Source of the DNA: Clostridiaceae bacterium BL-3
Lineage (GTDB): Bacteria > Bacillota > Clostridia > Clostridiales > Clostridiaceae
Assembly (NCBI GenBank): GCA_902809985.1
Contig: CADDXC010000001.1
Span: 1,922,001-1,986,000, forward strand
Length of the DNA stretch: 64,000 bases
Reading direction: 5' to 3'
Shown here: positions 35,269 through 43,285 of the stretch, piece by piece
Layout: every line of letters starts with the position of its first letter
Numbering within the stretch: position 1 is the first letter of the stretch
Program-made: the position numbers and the translations under genes
Notes under the pieces: model-generated
Database searches by the model: none
Seen by the model: the letters and a program-made list of their open reading frames with translations, nothing else
Told to the model about the DNA's origin: nothing

Positions 35269-35672
35269 TGACCCTCACCTCCTCTGATCAAGCCCTTCCT
35301 TTGGTGTCGCGACACCTCCGTACTATGGCCTCGGCTGACTTCTCACGATAAATCTTGTTTCAACCGGATTTCATACTCTGTTTCTATCCGTCCGCGAGAC
35401 CTCCCACGGTAAGACACGCAACCTTCATCCCATATACCCGCCGTATTTACATCTTCGTGTCTGTGCAGTTTATTGGATTTTATCTTGTTTTGCAGATTCA
35501 TCCCACTTCAGATGCCTGATACGATTCGTGTCCCTCGGGCCGGGACTTTGCTCATAACGCTTCCTTCAGATTCCATTTCACAATGGACACCCTTGCGCTT
35601 GGCTAATGGTTGGCAACTGCCTGCCCCCATAGCGGACTTCCACCTCCAAGTTACGCGCCATGCGTGGCGCAC

Positions 35673-35708
35673 AAAAGAAACTGCCAGATGAAATATTTCA
35701 TCTGGCAG
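35673..35708 (-). terminator. Terminator of the FadR-type gene, target of intron A
   Basis: A perfect 28-bp palindrome (35681-35708) followed on the minus strand by TTTCTTTT. Intron A begins at the very next base, splitting the terminator's downstream end. Confidence 0.85.
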
Positions 35709-35721
35709 TATATTATACCTT

Positions 35722-36423
35722 TTATTCTTTCCAATATCTGTCGTACAGTTTATACATGTGTTTGGTCATTTTTTCCATTGCCTCTTCACCATTGTGATTT
35801 TCAATGGATTTGACAATTGCCTTATGCTCATTTACATTGATATCTCTGTATTCCGGTTTAGTAAAAGTTCTATCACAAATGAAAGTCCACATCTCCTGCT
35901 CTTTCATAGCATTATTTATATCACTTATAAATTTCATAAACAAATCATTATGAGAAGCTTTTGCTATCTCATTGTGTAATTTTTGATCTGTTTCCGGGTT
36001 GTAAATACCCCTATTTGCCTCTTCTTCAAACTTTTTTTCAATCTTCCGCATGTTTTTAATTTCCTGATCTGTAGCTCTCTCAGCTGCAAATTTAGCAATT
36101 ATAGGCTCTATATTCATCCTTGCTTCAACAATCTCTTCCGGAGTCACTGATTCCAGTACCGCGTTTGACTTATTATCGCCGATAGTCGGTTGAGTACTCA
36201 TGACAAAAACACCCTCTCCCTGACGAGAATAAATATATCCATTCAGTTCCAAAGCACTCAGAGCCTGCCTAACAGGTGCACGGCTTACATTAAACTGCAT
36301 GCACAACTCCCTTTCCGGTGGTAATTTGTCACCTATCTTAAATACCCCCAATTGGATTTGTGAAAGAATCTGATTGTAAATCTGTAGATACAATTTTTTG
36401 CTCGATACTGGATTAAAACTCAT
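35722..36423 (-). CDS. GntR-family regulator, FadR/FCD subfamily
   Basis: About 233 residues from the ATG at 36423 (GAGGTGAT six bases before). GntR winged helix at about 1-70 (GDKLPPERELCMQFNVSRAPVRQAL, YSRQGEGVFV, in pieces) and an FCD ligand domain with the metal-type His in DQKLHNEIAKASHN and HKAIVKSI. FCD regulators sense sugar acids and other organic acids. It lies just upstream of the transketolase operon, apart from the introns, and shares the 11-mer ACTTGTCTACT with that operon's promoter. Confidence 0.88.
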   Translation of the reverse strand: MSFNPVSSKKLYLQIYNQILSQIQLGVFKIGDKLPPERELCMQFNVSRAPVRQALSALELNGYIYSRQGEGVFVMSTQPTIGDNKSNAVLESVTPEEIVEARMNIEPIIAKFAAERATDQEIKNMRKIEKKFEEEANRGIYNPETDQKLHNEIAKASHNDLFMKFISDINNAMKEQEMWTFICDRTFTKPEYRDINVNEHKAIVKSIENHNGEEAMEKMTKHMYKLYDRYWKE

Positions 36424-36548
36424 GTAAATCACCTCATAGAAAAATTATAATTCGTGTTTATATTACAAATATAACTTTGTGTATTTTTTAACTTTATATA
36501 GTAGATCATTTAATACTTTTTACTTTTTCTTAATATAATATAAAGTAT

Positions 36549-36574
36549 ATTATATTTTTTGTAACTTGTCTACT
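36549..36574 (-). promoter_or_regulatory. FadR-type gene promoter with shared 11-mer
   Basis: TATAAT (36549-36554, minus) and the 11-mer ACTTGTCTACT (36564-36574, plus) that overlaps the expected -35 place. Same 11-mer as at 31528. The rest of 36433-36755 is AT-rich with nothing else named. Confidence 0.5.
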
Positions 36575-36755
36575 CACATAACAAATTACTTATAATGACA
36601 CAAGTTGGACAATTTAAGTAAAAGATTTTAAATACGAAAAATCCCATCAAAATTCTTTATCATTGACAACATTTTGCAACTATGCCCATAATTTAATTTC
36701 CCTCACTGACAAAATATCTATATTATTTTTTCTTTTCCAGAAAAATGATATAATA

Positions 36756-36804
36756 TTGACATTGCTAAAAATAGATGATATTCTAATGTTAGAAATCGGT
36801 TTCG
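36756..36804 (+). promoter_or_regulatory. LacI-gene promoter and operator
   Basis: TTGACA (36756-36761), exact 17-bp spacer, TATTCT (36779-36784), then AGAAATCGGTTTCG (36791-36804), a LacI-type palindrome at the start site. A close match stands before the aldolase gene at 37938. Confidence 0.75.
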
Positions 36805-36820
36805 TAAGGTGAGATTAAAT

Positions 36821-37840
36821 ATGGACAATAATAAAAAAATTGTTATAGATGACGTGGCAAAAGCAGCGGGCGTTTCTAAATCAACTATATCCAGATACTT
36901 GAATGGTAAGTTTGAATATATGTCTGAAAAAACGAAGAAAAAAATTGAGAATGTAATTAAAAAACTGGATTTTAGACCAAATAATATTGCAAGAAGCTTA
37001 AAACTTAAAAAAAGCAAGTTAATCGGAGTTATAGTAGCAGATTTGATAAATCCCTTTTCATCTATATTAATCAAAGGAATTGGTGATGCATGTAAAAGCA
37101 AAGGCTACAATATCATTATTGTGAATTCCGATAGGAATCCTCGTATAGAAGAAGAGTATATTGAATCTTTATTAGATCAAAGAGTAGAGGGATTAATTAT
37201 AAATAGCACGGGTGAAAACGTAAAAAAATTAATCAGCATAAAAAAAACGGGAATTCCAATTGTGATGCTTGATAGAACGGTTTGTGAAGAAGAATTTAGT
37301 ACCGTAACTAGTAATAATTACGAACTTACAAGCCAAACAATTAATTATTTAATAGATTCAGGATTTACAAATCTTGTTTTCTTTACTGAAGATGCTAAAA
37401 GGATAACTCCAAGAAAAGAGAGAGAAGAGGCATTTGTAGATGTATGTAGTAAAAGACTAGATAAATCTAATTTCTATGTATGTGTTATTGATCACGAGGA
37501 AGAGGGAAATATTGAAGTTAATATACGTAAATTCCAAAACAGCCATAACGGTAAAAAAGTGATTTTTGCAGTAAACGGTGTGGTTCTGTTAAATACATTA
37601 CAGGCAATGAAAAAATTAAACATAAAAATTCCAGATGATATTGCAATATGTGGTTATGATAATTGGGGTTGGGCAGAGCTTATAACTCCAGGAATTACAA
37701 CTGTTTCACAACCAACCTGTGAAATGGGATTTCAAGCAGCAAAGATTTTAATTGATAAAATAGAAAATGGAAGCACCCACGATATAGTGCATAAACAATT
37801 AAAAGCAAAATTAGAAATAAGAGGATCAACTGTACTTTAA
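36821..37840 (+). CDS. LacI-family transcriptional repressor
   Basis: About 339 residues from the ATG at 36821 (AAGGTGAG in front). LacI HTH at about 5-50 (VIDDVAKAAGVSKSTISRYLNG, in pieces; hinge NNIARSLK), then a periplasmic-binding-like sugar domain (LIGVIVADLINPFSS, DQRVEGLIIN, GYDNWGWAELITPGITTVSQP). Operator-like palindromes at its own promoter and before the next gene indicate control of itself and of the 37977-42945 operon. Confidence 0.92.
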   Translation: MDNNKKIVIDDVAKAAGVSKSTISRYLNGKFEYMSEKTKKKIENVIKKLDFRPNNIARSLKLKKSKLIGVIVADLINPFSSILIKGIGDACKSKGYNIIIVNSDRNPRIEEEYIESLLDQRVEGLIINSTGENVKKLISIKKTGIPIVMLDRTVCEEEFSTVTSNNYELTSQTINYLIDSGFTNLVFFTEDAKRITPRKEREEAFVDVCSKRLDKSNFYVCVIDHEEEGNIEVNIRKFQNSHNGKKVIFAVNGVVLLNTLQAMKKLNIKIPDDIAICGYDNWGWAELITPGITTVSQPTCEMGFQAAKILIDKIENGSTHDIVHKQLKAKLEIRGSTVL

Positions 37841-37873
37841 AATATATCAATGTAATTCTGAATTGATATATTT
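37840..37873 (+). terminator. Hairpin behind the LacI gene
   Basis: AATATATCAAT pairs with ATTGATATATT around a 10-base loop directly after the stop; T-run weak. It overlaps the next promoter's -35. Confidence 0.45.
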
Positions 37874-37951
37874 ATAAGATATTGATATAAACCGTCTTCT
37901 AAAAAATGATTAAAAACAGATTTTTTACATAATTTTTAGAAACCGGTTTAT
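37863..37951 (+). promoter_or_regulatory. Promoter and LacI-type operator of the aldolase operon
   Basis: TTGATA (37863-37868), 17 bp, TATAAA (37886-37891); a half site AAACCG follows and AGAAACCGGTTTAT (37938-37951, core AAACCGGTTT a perfect palindrome) lies before the ribosome site. Confidence 0.7.
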
Positions 37952-37976
37952 AAAAAACAGTAAAGGAGATATAAAT

Positions 37977-38597
37977 ATGAGTAAATACAATGTTGCTGAA
38001 AAAATAAATAAAAAAATTATAGCAGTTGTCAGATGCAAAGATTTCACATTAGCGGAAAAAGTATCAGAAAAGTTGATTGTCAACGGTATAAAAGCAATAG
38101 AAGTAACATATACCGTTAAAAACGCGGGTAATTTAATACAAAAACTTAAAAAAAGATTTCCAGATATTTTAGTTGGAGCAGGTACAATCGTCAATCTAAC
38201 TGATGCCAAGGAAGCTATAGAAAACGGAGCTGACTTTATTGTTTCACCATGTATAGTAGAGGAAGTCTGCAAAATATGTAAAGAAAAAGATATATTTTGT
38301 TTTTTAGGAGCACTCACACCTACTGAAGTATTTAGAGCTTATAAACTGGGAGCAGATGTTATAAAGCTTTTTCCTGGAAGCTCACTTAAACCGTCATATA
38401 TAAAAGAATTAAAAGCACCCTTCCCATACATAGATTTTATGCCAACGGGTGGAGTTAATAAAAGTAATATTAGAGAATGGTTTGAAAATGGTGCAGTTGC
38501 TGTTGGATTAGGTGGATACTTTACAAACAATATCAATGAAAACAATTTAAATGAAATTGATAAAAGGGTTAGAGATATTTTTGATGCATTAAATTAA
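37977..38597 (+). CDS. KDPG/KHG-type aldolase
   Basis: A 206-residue class I aldolase: GIKAIEVTYT with catalytic Glu (about 40-49), GAGTIVNLTDAKEAI, FIVSPC, FLGALTPTE and the Schiff-base Lys in DVIKLFPG (about 127-134), MPTGGVN. Splits 2-keto-3-deoxy-6-phosphogluconate (or a relative) to pyruvate and a triose phosphate. First gene of the operon; ribosome site AAAGGAG. With the PfkB kinase at 39386 it forms the lower part of a keto-deoxy sugar acid pathway. Confidence 0.92.
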   Translation: MSKYNVAEKINKKIIAVVRCKDFTLAEKVSEKLIVNGIKAIEVTYTVKNAGNLIQKLKKRFPDILVGAGTIVNLTDAKEAIENGADFIVSPCIVEEVCKICKEKDIFCFLGALTPTEVFRAYKLGADVIKLFPGSSLKPSYIKELKAPFPYIDFMPTGGVNKSNIREWFENGAVAVGLGGYFTNNINENNLNEIDKRVRDIFDALN

Positions 38598-38612
38598 GTG
38601 GGAGTATTTATT

Positions 38613-39356
38613 ATGGATAAAAAATTAGTTGTTATTAATACTCTTGTTTTTAAAAATTATATGGAAAAAGGTTTTAAACAGGAGGAAATATTTGAATATT
38701 TAAATGAACTCAATCTTAGTAATATTGAAATAAGAAGAGAATTTATTAGAAATTTTAGTACAGAACTAGAAATGTTCTCTAAACTATCCAAGAAATTTGG
38801 AATCAATACTTATTATAGTGTACCTAAATATCTGTTTATAGATGGTGAAGTTAATAAGAAAAATATTTTAAAATATATTGAAGAAGCTAAAAAATTCAAT
38901 TGTAAAAGTTTAAAGCTGAACATTGGAGATTACAGAGGATATGCAGGTAATTTGAAAGAAGATCTAAGGGGTATCCTAGACACTAAAATAAGTATAAATA
39001 TAGAGAATGATCAAAGTGTTGAAAATGGAACATGCAAGAATATTATTAAATTTTTAGAGGATTGCAAAAAAGAAAACATCGATATTGGCTATGTTTATGA
39101 TATTGGAAACTGGTCCTGGATAAATGAAGATGAGATGGAAAATGCAAAATTGTTGAAAGATTTTACTAGACATATACATCTAAAAGATGTTAAAAGAACT
39201 TCCGATGGACTTAGGACAGTTTTATTAAATGAAGGAAATATACTGTGGAAAGAAGTGCTCGATATATTTCCTAAAGATATTCCAGTTAGTTTAGAGTACC
39301 CATGTGAAGACTTTTCAGTTATAAAAGAAGAGATTAAGAAGGTGCTGGAATACTAA
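38613..39356 (+). CDS. Xylose isomerase-like TIM-barrel protein
   Basis: About 247 residues from the ATG at 38613 (GGGAG eight bases before; the frame also opens at a GTG at 38598 right after the aldolase stop). Pattern of an AP-endonuclease-2/sugar isomerase barrel: SLKLNIGDYRGY, INIENDQS with the metal Glu, GYVYDIGNWSW with Asp, HIHLKDV with His and Asp, SLEYPCED with Glu. These are the metal ligands of the family, so it is probably an active sugar isomerase or epimerase acting on the operon's substrate. Confidence 0.8.
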   Translation: MDKKLVVINTLVFKNYMEKGFKQEEIFEYLNELNLSNIEIRREFIRNFSTELEMFSKLSKKFGINTYYSVPKYLFIDGEVNKKNILKYIEEAKKFNCKSLKLNIGDYRGYAGNLKEDLRGILDTKISINIENDQSVENGTCKNIIKFLEDCKKENIDIGYVYDIGNWSWINEDEMENAKLLKDFTRHIHLKDVKRTSDGLRTVLLNEGNILWKEVLDIFPKDIPVSLEYPCEDFSVIKEEIKKVLEY

Positions 39357-39385
39357 TATAAATAACTTTTAAGTGGAGGTAAAAA

Positions 39386-40333
39386 ATGAGTGAAGTAATA
39401 ACAATTGGAGAACCATTAGTTTTATTTGGAGCAGCTGGAGCTGATGAATTAGACAAAGAATTAAGTGAAGTAAAGCATTTTGAAAAATATTTGGCTGGTG
39501 CTGAAGTCAATGTATGTGTCGGCTTATCCAGACTGGGACATTCCGTGGAATACATCACAAAATTGGGGGAAGATCCTTTTGGAATATTTATTAAGAGAAA
39601 CTTAAAAAAAGAAAACATAGGGACAGATTATATATGTTCAACTAATGATTACCCTACTGGATTTCAATTAAAATCAAAAGTAAGCAAGGGAGACCCTAAA
39701 ATATTTTATTTCAGAAAGAATTCTGCCGCAGCTCACTTTGATATAAATGATTTAGACAATTTGGATTTAAAGGGAGTCAAGTGTGCCTATATATCTGGAA
39801 TTTTTCCGGCATTATCTGAAAGTACCAGGAAATCGGTTTATAAATTATTGAATTCTATTAAAGAAAATAATATACCGATCATTTTCGATCCCAATCTGAG
39901 GCCACAATTATGGGCAAGCAGAGAGGAAATGGTTAAAACAATAAACGATCTGGCGTTTAAATGTGATTATGTAATGCCCGGTATAGGTGAAGGATTGATA
40001 TTAACGGGAAGTAATAAAAAAGAAGAAATTGCCGATTTTTATCTAAAAAAAGGTGTTAAATTTGTAATTATAAAACTGGGGGAAAAAGGTGCATTTGTAA
40101 AATCAAAAGAAGGATCTTATTTGGTAGAAGGATTTAAGGTCGACAAAGTAGTTGATACTGTTGGTGCCGGTGATGGTTTTGCAGCTGGATTTATAAGTGG
40201 ATTACTGGAAGAATTGAGCATGAGGGATTCTATCAGGAGGGGAAATGCAATAGGAGCATTAGCAGTGATGTCACCAGGAGATAACGATGGTTACCCATCA
40301 AAAAAAGAATTGATTGAATTTATGAAATTATAA
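39386..40333 (+). CDS. PfkB-family sugar kinase (2-keto-3-deoxygluconate kinase-like)
   Basis: A 315-residue ribokinase-family protein: GGA-type start region GEPLVLFGAAG, LAGAEVNVCVGLSRLG, KLGEDPFG, FDPNLRPQLW and the catalytic signature DTVGAGDGFAAGFISG with its Asp base (about 250-265). Adjacent KDPG aldolase makes 2-keto-3-deoxygluconate the best substrate guess. Ribosome site GGAGG. Confidence 0.88.
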   Translation: MSEVITIGEPLVLFGAAGADELDKELSEVKHFEKYLAGAEVNVCVGLSRLGHSVEYITKLGEDPFGIFIKRNLKKENIGTDYICSTNDYPTGFQLKSKVSKGDPKIFYFRKNSAAAHFDINDLDNLDLKGVKCAYISGIFPALSESTRKSVYKLLNSIKENNIPIIFDPNLRPQLWASREEMVKTINDLAFKCDYVMPGIGEGLILTGSNKKEEIADFYLKKGVKFVIIKLGEKGAFVKSKEGSYLVEGFKVDKVVDTVGAGDGFAAGFISGLLEELSMRDSIRRGNAIGALAVMSPGDNDGYPSKKELIEFMKL

Positions 40334-40413
40334 AATTTAAAATGATATATTAATAATTTTAATAAAAAAGAGATAAATGCAAAAAACTAAAATAAAGTCT
40401 GGAGGAGAACATT

Positions 40414-41571
40414 ATGATTAAATTATCAAAAGCCACTGAAATTCCGCGTTCATCTATTAGAAAAATGTTTGATATTGCATCTACAATGGATAATGTAATA
40501 AGCTTTGCTGTCGGGGAGCCCGATTTCATAACTCCGCGGAATATAATTGACGCTGCAAAAAAGGCTCTTGATGCTGGAGAAACACATTATACTCCTAATG
40601 CTGGCATTTTACCATTGAGAAAAGCTGTGTCAAAAAAATTAAAAGAATATAATGGAATTGATTATGACCCAGAAACTGAAATCATTATAACTACTGGAGG
40701 GATGGAAGCATTAATGCTTTCAATGATCACCGCATTTAATCAAGGTGATGAAATAATACTTACTGATCCTTGCTGGACAAATTATCCCAATCAAGTATTA
40801 ATATGTGGTGCTGTACCAAAATTTGTACAAGTTTTTGAAGAAGACAGTTTTATTTATAATCCTGATAAGCTTGCTAAAGCAATTACACCTAAAACCAAAG
40901 CAATAATAATAAATTCACCAGCAAATCCAACAGGTGGCGTAGCGAGCCGTGAAGTATTAGAAGATATAGCCAAAATTGCTATAAAGTATGACTTGTTGGT
41001 ATTTTCAGATGAAGTATATAGACGTTTTGTTTATGATGATGTCAAATTCTCCAGTATAACTTCAATAAAGAGCATGAAGGAAAGGACAATTCTCATAGAT
41101 AGCTTCTCAAAAAGTTATGCTATGACTGGATGGAGAGTTGGTTTTACAGCAGGTCCCAAGGAAATAATTAGTAATATGACTAAATTGCAAGAAAATGTTT
41201 GTGCATGTGTTAACTCAGCTACGCAATTTGCTGCACTAGAAGCTCTGGAAGGTCCACAGGACTCATTAAATAATATGATTGAGAAGTATGCAGAAAGAAG
41301 AAAACTGATATATGACGGGATCAATTCAATAGAGAACCTGTCTTGCAAAAAGCCAAAAGGTGCATTCTATGCATTCATAAACATAACCAAAACAGGGTTA
41401 ACTTCAGAAGAATTTGCAATGAGGTTATTAAAAGAAGCCCGAGTTGTTGTGGTTCCAGGTACTGGTTTTGGGAAACACGGCGAGGGATTTGTTAGAATAT
41501 CTTATGCAACTTCAAATCAAAATATAGAAGAAGGAATTAAAAGGATAAACAACTTTGTTAAAAGTTTATAA
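40414..41571 (+). CDS. Class I/II PLP-dependent aminotransferase
   Basis: A 385-residue fold-type I aminotransferase: FAVGEPDFITP near 31-41, TGGMEALML, NSPANPTGG (about 168-176), FSDEVYR, and SFSKSYAMTGWRVG with the PLP Lys (about 230-243), C-terminal FVRISYA with the carboxylate-binding Arg. Aspartate/alanine aminotransferase-like. Its place between a sugar-acid kinase and an amino-acid permease is unusual and suggests removal of an amino group from an imported amino sugar acid or amino acid. Ribosome site CTGGAGGAG. Confidence 0.9.
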   Translation: MIKLSKATEIPRSSIRKMFDIASTMDNVISFAVGEPDFITPRNIIDAAKKALDAGETHYTPNAGILPLRKAVSKKLKEYNGIDYDPETEIIITTGGMEALMLSMITAFNQGDEIILTDPCWTNYPNQVLICGAVPKFVQVFEEDSFIYNPDKLAKAITPKTKAIIINSPANPTGGVASREVLEDIAKIAIKYDLLVFSDEVYRRFVYDDVKFSSITSIKSMKERTILIDSFSKSYAMTGWRVGFTAGPKEIISNMTKLQENVCACVNSATQFAALEALEGPQDSLNNMIEKYAERRKLIYDGINSIENLSCKKPKGAFYAFINITKTGLTSEEFAMRLLKEARVVVVPGTGFGKHGEGFVRISYATSNQNIEEGIKRINNFVKSL

Positions 41572-41610
41572 TCAGAAAACACCATTATAAAACTGGAGGA
41601 ATGAAAAATA

Positions 41611-42945
41611 ATGGACGAATCGAAAAAAGCAATTAGTAATGAAAGCAGTCTTAAAAAAGAAATTGGACTAATACCAGCGGTGTCACTTGTTATAGGAATG
41701 GTTATCGGTTCCGGAGTATTCTTTAAATCTCATGCAATTTTCAATGCAACAGGAGCACCAGGGTTGGGAATTATTGCATGGATATTGGGAGGAATTTTAT
41801 CAATAGCAGGTGGACTTACAGTTGCGGAACTGTCTGCGGCAATACCAAAAACAGGTGGCATGATAGTATATCTAGAGGAAGCATACGGTAAAATCTGGGG
41901 GTTTTTATTGGGATGGGTACAGACAGTTATTTTCTATCCGGCTACAATAGCTGCATTAGCTATTATATTTTCAACTCAAGTTATTAATTTAACGGGAATA
42001 TCAGGCGGAATGCTGAATATTATTGCCATTATTACGGCCGTTTTCTTATTTGCAATGAACTGTCTTGGTTCAAAAACAGGTGCTTACATTCAAACAGTAT
42101 CAACAATATGTAAATTAATACCTTTAGTAGCTATCATTATTGTAGGATTAGTAAAAGGTGGCGGCGGCACCGTTAACTTGCTTCCAATAGCAGCAGCAGA
42201 TCATCCGGTAGTTTCAGGATTGGGTTCAGCTTTAATAGCAACAATGTTTGCCTACGATGGCTGGATAAGCGTAGGCGTCATTGCAGGTGAAATGAAAAAC
42301 CCAGCAAAGGATCTTCCTAAAGCAATAATCGGAGGCCTTTCATTAGTTATGGCCGTATATTTATTGATAAATATAGCTTATTTATTCGTATTGCCTTCAT
42401 CAGCTTTAGCTGCAACAGAAACTCCAGCTGCAGATGTTGCAAAAATAATATTTGGAACAAACGGTGGAAAAATCATAACTATAGGTATCTTGATATCCGT
42501 ATTTGGAACATTGAATGGAAATATTTTAACTTGTATGAGGATTCCCTATAAACTAGCTACAGAAGGAACTCTACCAGGAAGTGCATGGCTATCTAGATTA
42601 CACCCGACATTTAAAACTCCAGTAAATGCTGGCATATTAGAGATCATTGTAAGTATAATATACATATTTTCAGGTAAATTTGATCAATTGACAGATCTCA
42701 CTATATTTGTAATATTTATATTTTATATTCTTACTTTCTATAGTGTGTTTATATTGAGAAAGAAACAGCCAGATTTATATAGGCCCTATAAAGTACCGAT
42801 GTATCCAATAATTCCTGCAGTGGCAATCATTGGTGGATTGTATATTCTTATTAATACTATAATCACACAGCCAATGAATGCTGGAATAGGTTTGGTATTA
42901 ACATTTATAGGACTACCTGTTTATAAGGCAATGAACAAGGATTAA
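41611..42945 (+). CDS. APC-family amino acid permease
   Basis: A 444-residue permease with 12 helices and the APC start GLIPAVSLVIGMVIGSGVF (helix 1), GGLTVAELSAAIPKTGG (helix 2) and FAYDGWISVGVIAGEMKNPAKDLP (helix 6 and loop). LAT/serine-threonine exchanger-like. Imports an amino acid or amino sugar acid for the operon. Last gene; a strong terminator follows. Confidence 0.9.
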   Translation: MDESKKAISNESSLKKEIGLIPAVSLVIGMVIGSGVFFKSHAIFNATGAPGLGIIAWILGGILSIAGGLTVAELSAAIPKTGGMIVYLEEAYGKIWGFLLGWVQTVIFYPATIAALAIIFSTQVINLTGISGGMLNIIAIITAVFLFAMNCLGSKTGAYIQTVSTICKLIPLVAIIIVGLVKGGGGTVNLLPIAAADHPVVSGLGSALIATMFAYDGWISVGVIAGEMKNPAKDLPKAIIGGLSLVMAVYLLINIAYLFVLPSSALAATETPAADVAKIIFGTNGGKIITIGILISVFGTLNGNILTCMRIPYKLATEGTLPGSAWLSRLHPTFKTPVNAGILEIIVSIIYIFSGKFDQLTDLTIFVIFIFYILTFYSVFILRKKQPDLYRPYKVPMYPIIPAVAIIGGLYILINTIITQPMNAGIGLVLTFIGLPVYKAMNKD

Positions 42946-42960
42946 TCAGACTTCTCTACA

Positions 42961-43007
42961 AAAAGTTTACTTTCATGATTTAGCAAGTTATGAAAGTAAA
43001 CTTTTTT
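42961..43007 (+). terminator. Rho-independent terminator of the LacI-controlled operon
   Basis: Stem of about 15 bp (AGTTTACTTTCAT / ATGAAAGTAAACT), 13-base loop, six T on the plus strand. Confidence 0.9.
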
Positions 43008-43027
43008 CATTAACTTATTTTAAATGA

Positions 43028-43285
43028 TCATAAATATACATCCTTATTTATCTCTTCCAGTGATTTGCCCATTGTTTCAACCCCTGCAACACCTATAACA
43101 ACTGCAAAAAATACAAGTAGCCCTAATACTGTAGCAAAAACTGCATTTGTTCCATAAGTTGTCAAAATTGCAGCAATTATAGGAGGTGTTACAATAGATG
43201 CAACTCTACCTGCCGCATTTGCAAATCCAACTCCCCTCAAGGTAATTGATCCGGAAGTTTTAAACTCAGGGGCGTCAAAATTTCT
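43028..43285 (-). pseudogene. MFS transporter, C-terminal fragment
   Basis: The frame 43028-43360 contains a transporter's last quarter: PEFKTSGSITLRGVGFANAAGRVASIVTPP, in pieces, two helices and a tail ETMGKSLEEI, as in MFS sugar/acid carriers. Residues before about 43285 belong to bases of the CoA-transferase gene and are not transporter-like, so the first three quarters are gone. The fragment was joined to the end of the CaiB gene by a deletion. Confidence 0.7.

Larger units (their letters stand above)
31871..35672 (-). mobile_element. Group II intron A (outer, group IIC-like), split by intron B
   Basis: Minus strand: begins GTGCGCC at 35672 and ends near CCTACTCGAT at 31871; a domain V-like GTATACC/GGTACATAC stem lies at about 31915-31945. 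Total 3802 bp, or 1905 bp without the inner intron, a normal length. It starts directly after a perfect terminator stem plus TTTCTTTT behind the GntR gene, the classic target of group IIC introns. Encodes its own reverse transcriptase in two pieces (34686-35268 and 31962-32788). The 3' boundary is approximate by a few bases. Confidence 0.8.

Noticed and set aside
36718-37101. 127-codon minus-strand frame at the LacI promoter
   Set aside because: Antisense to the LacI HTH region; no ribosome site; Leu/Phe/Ser-rich shadow of an AT-rich gene.
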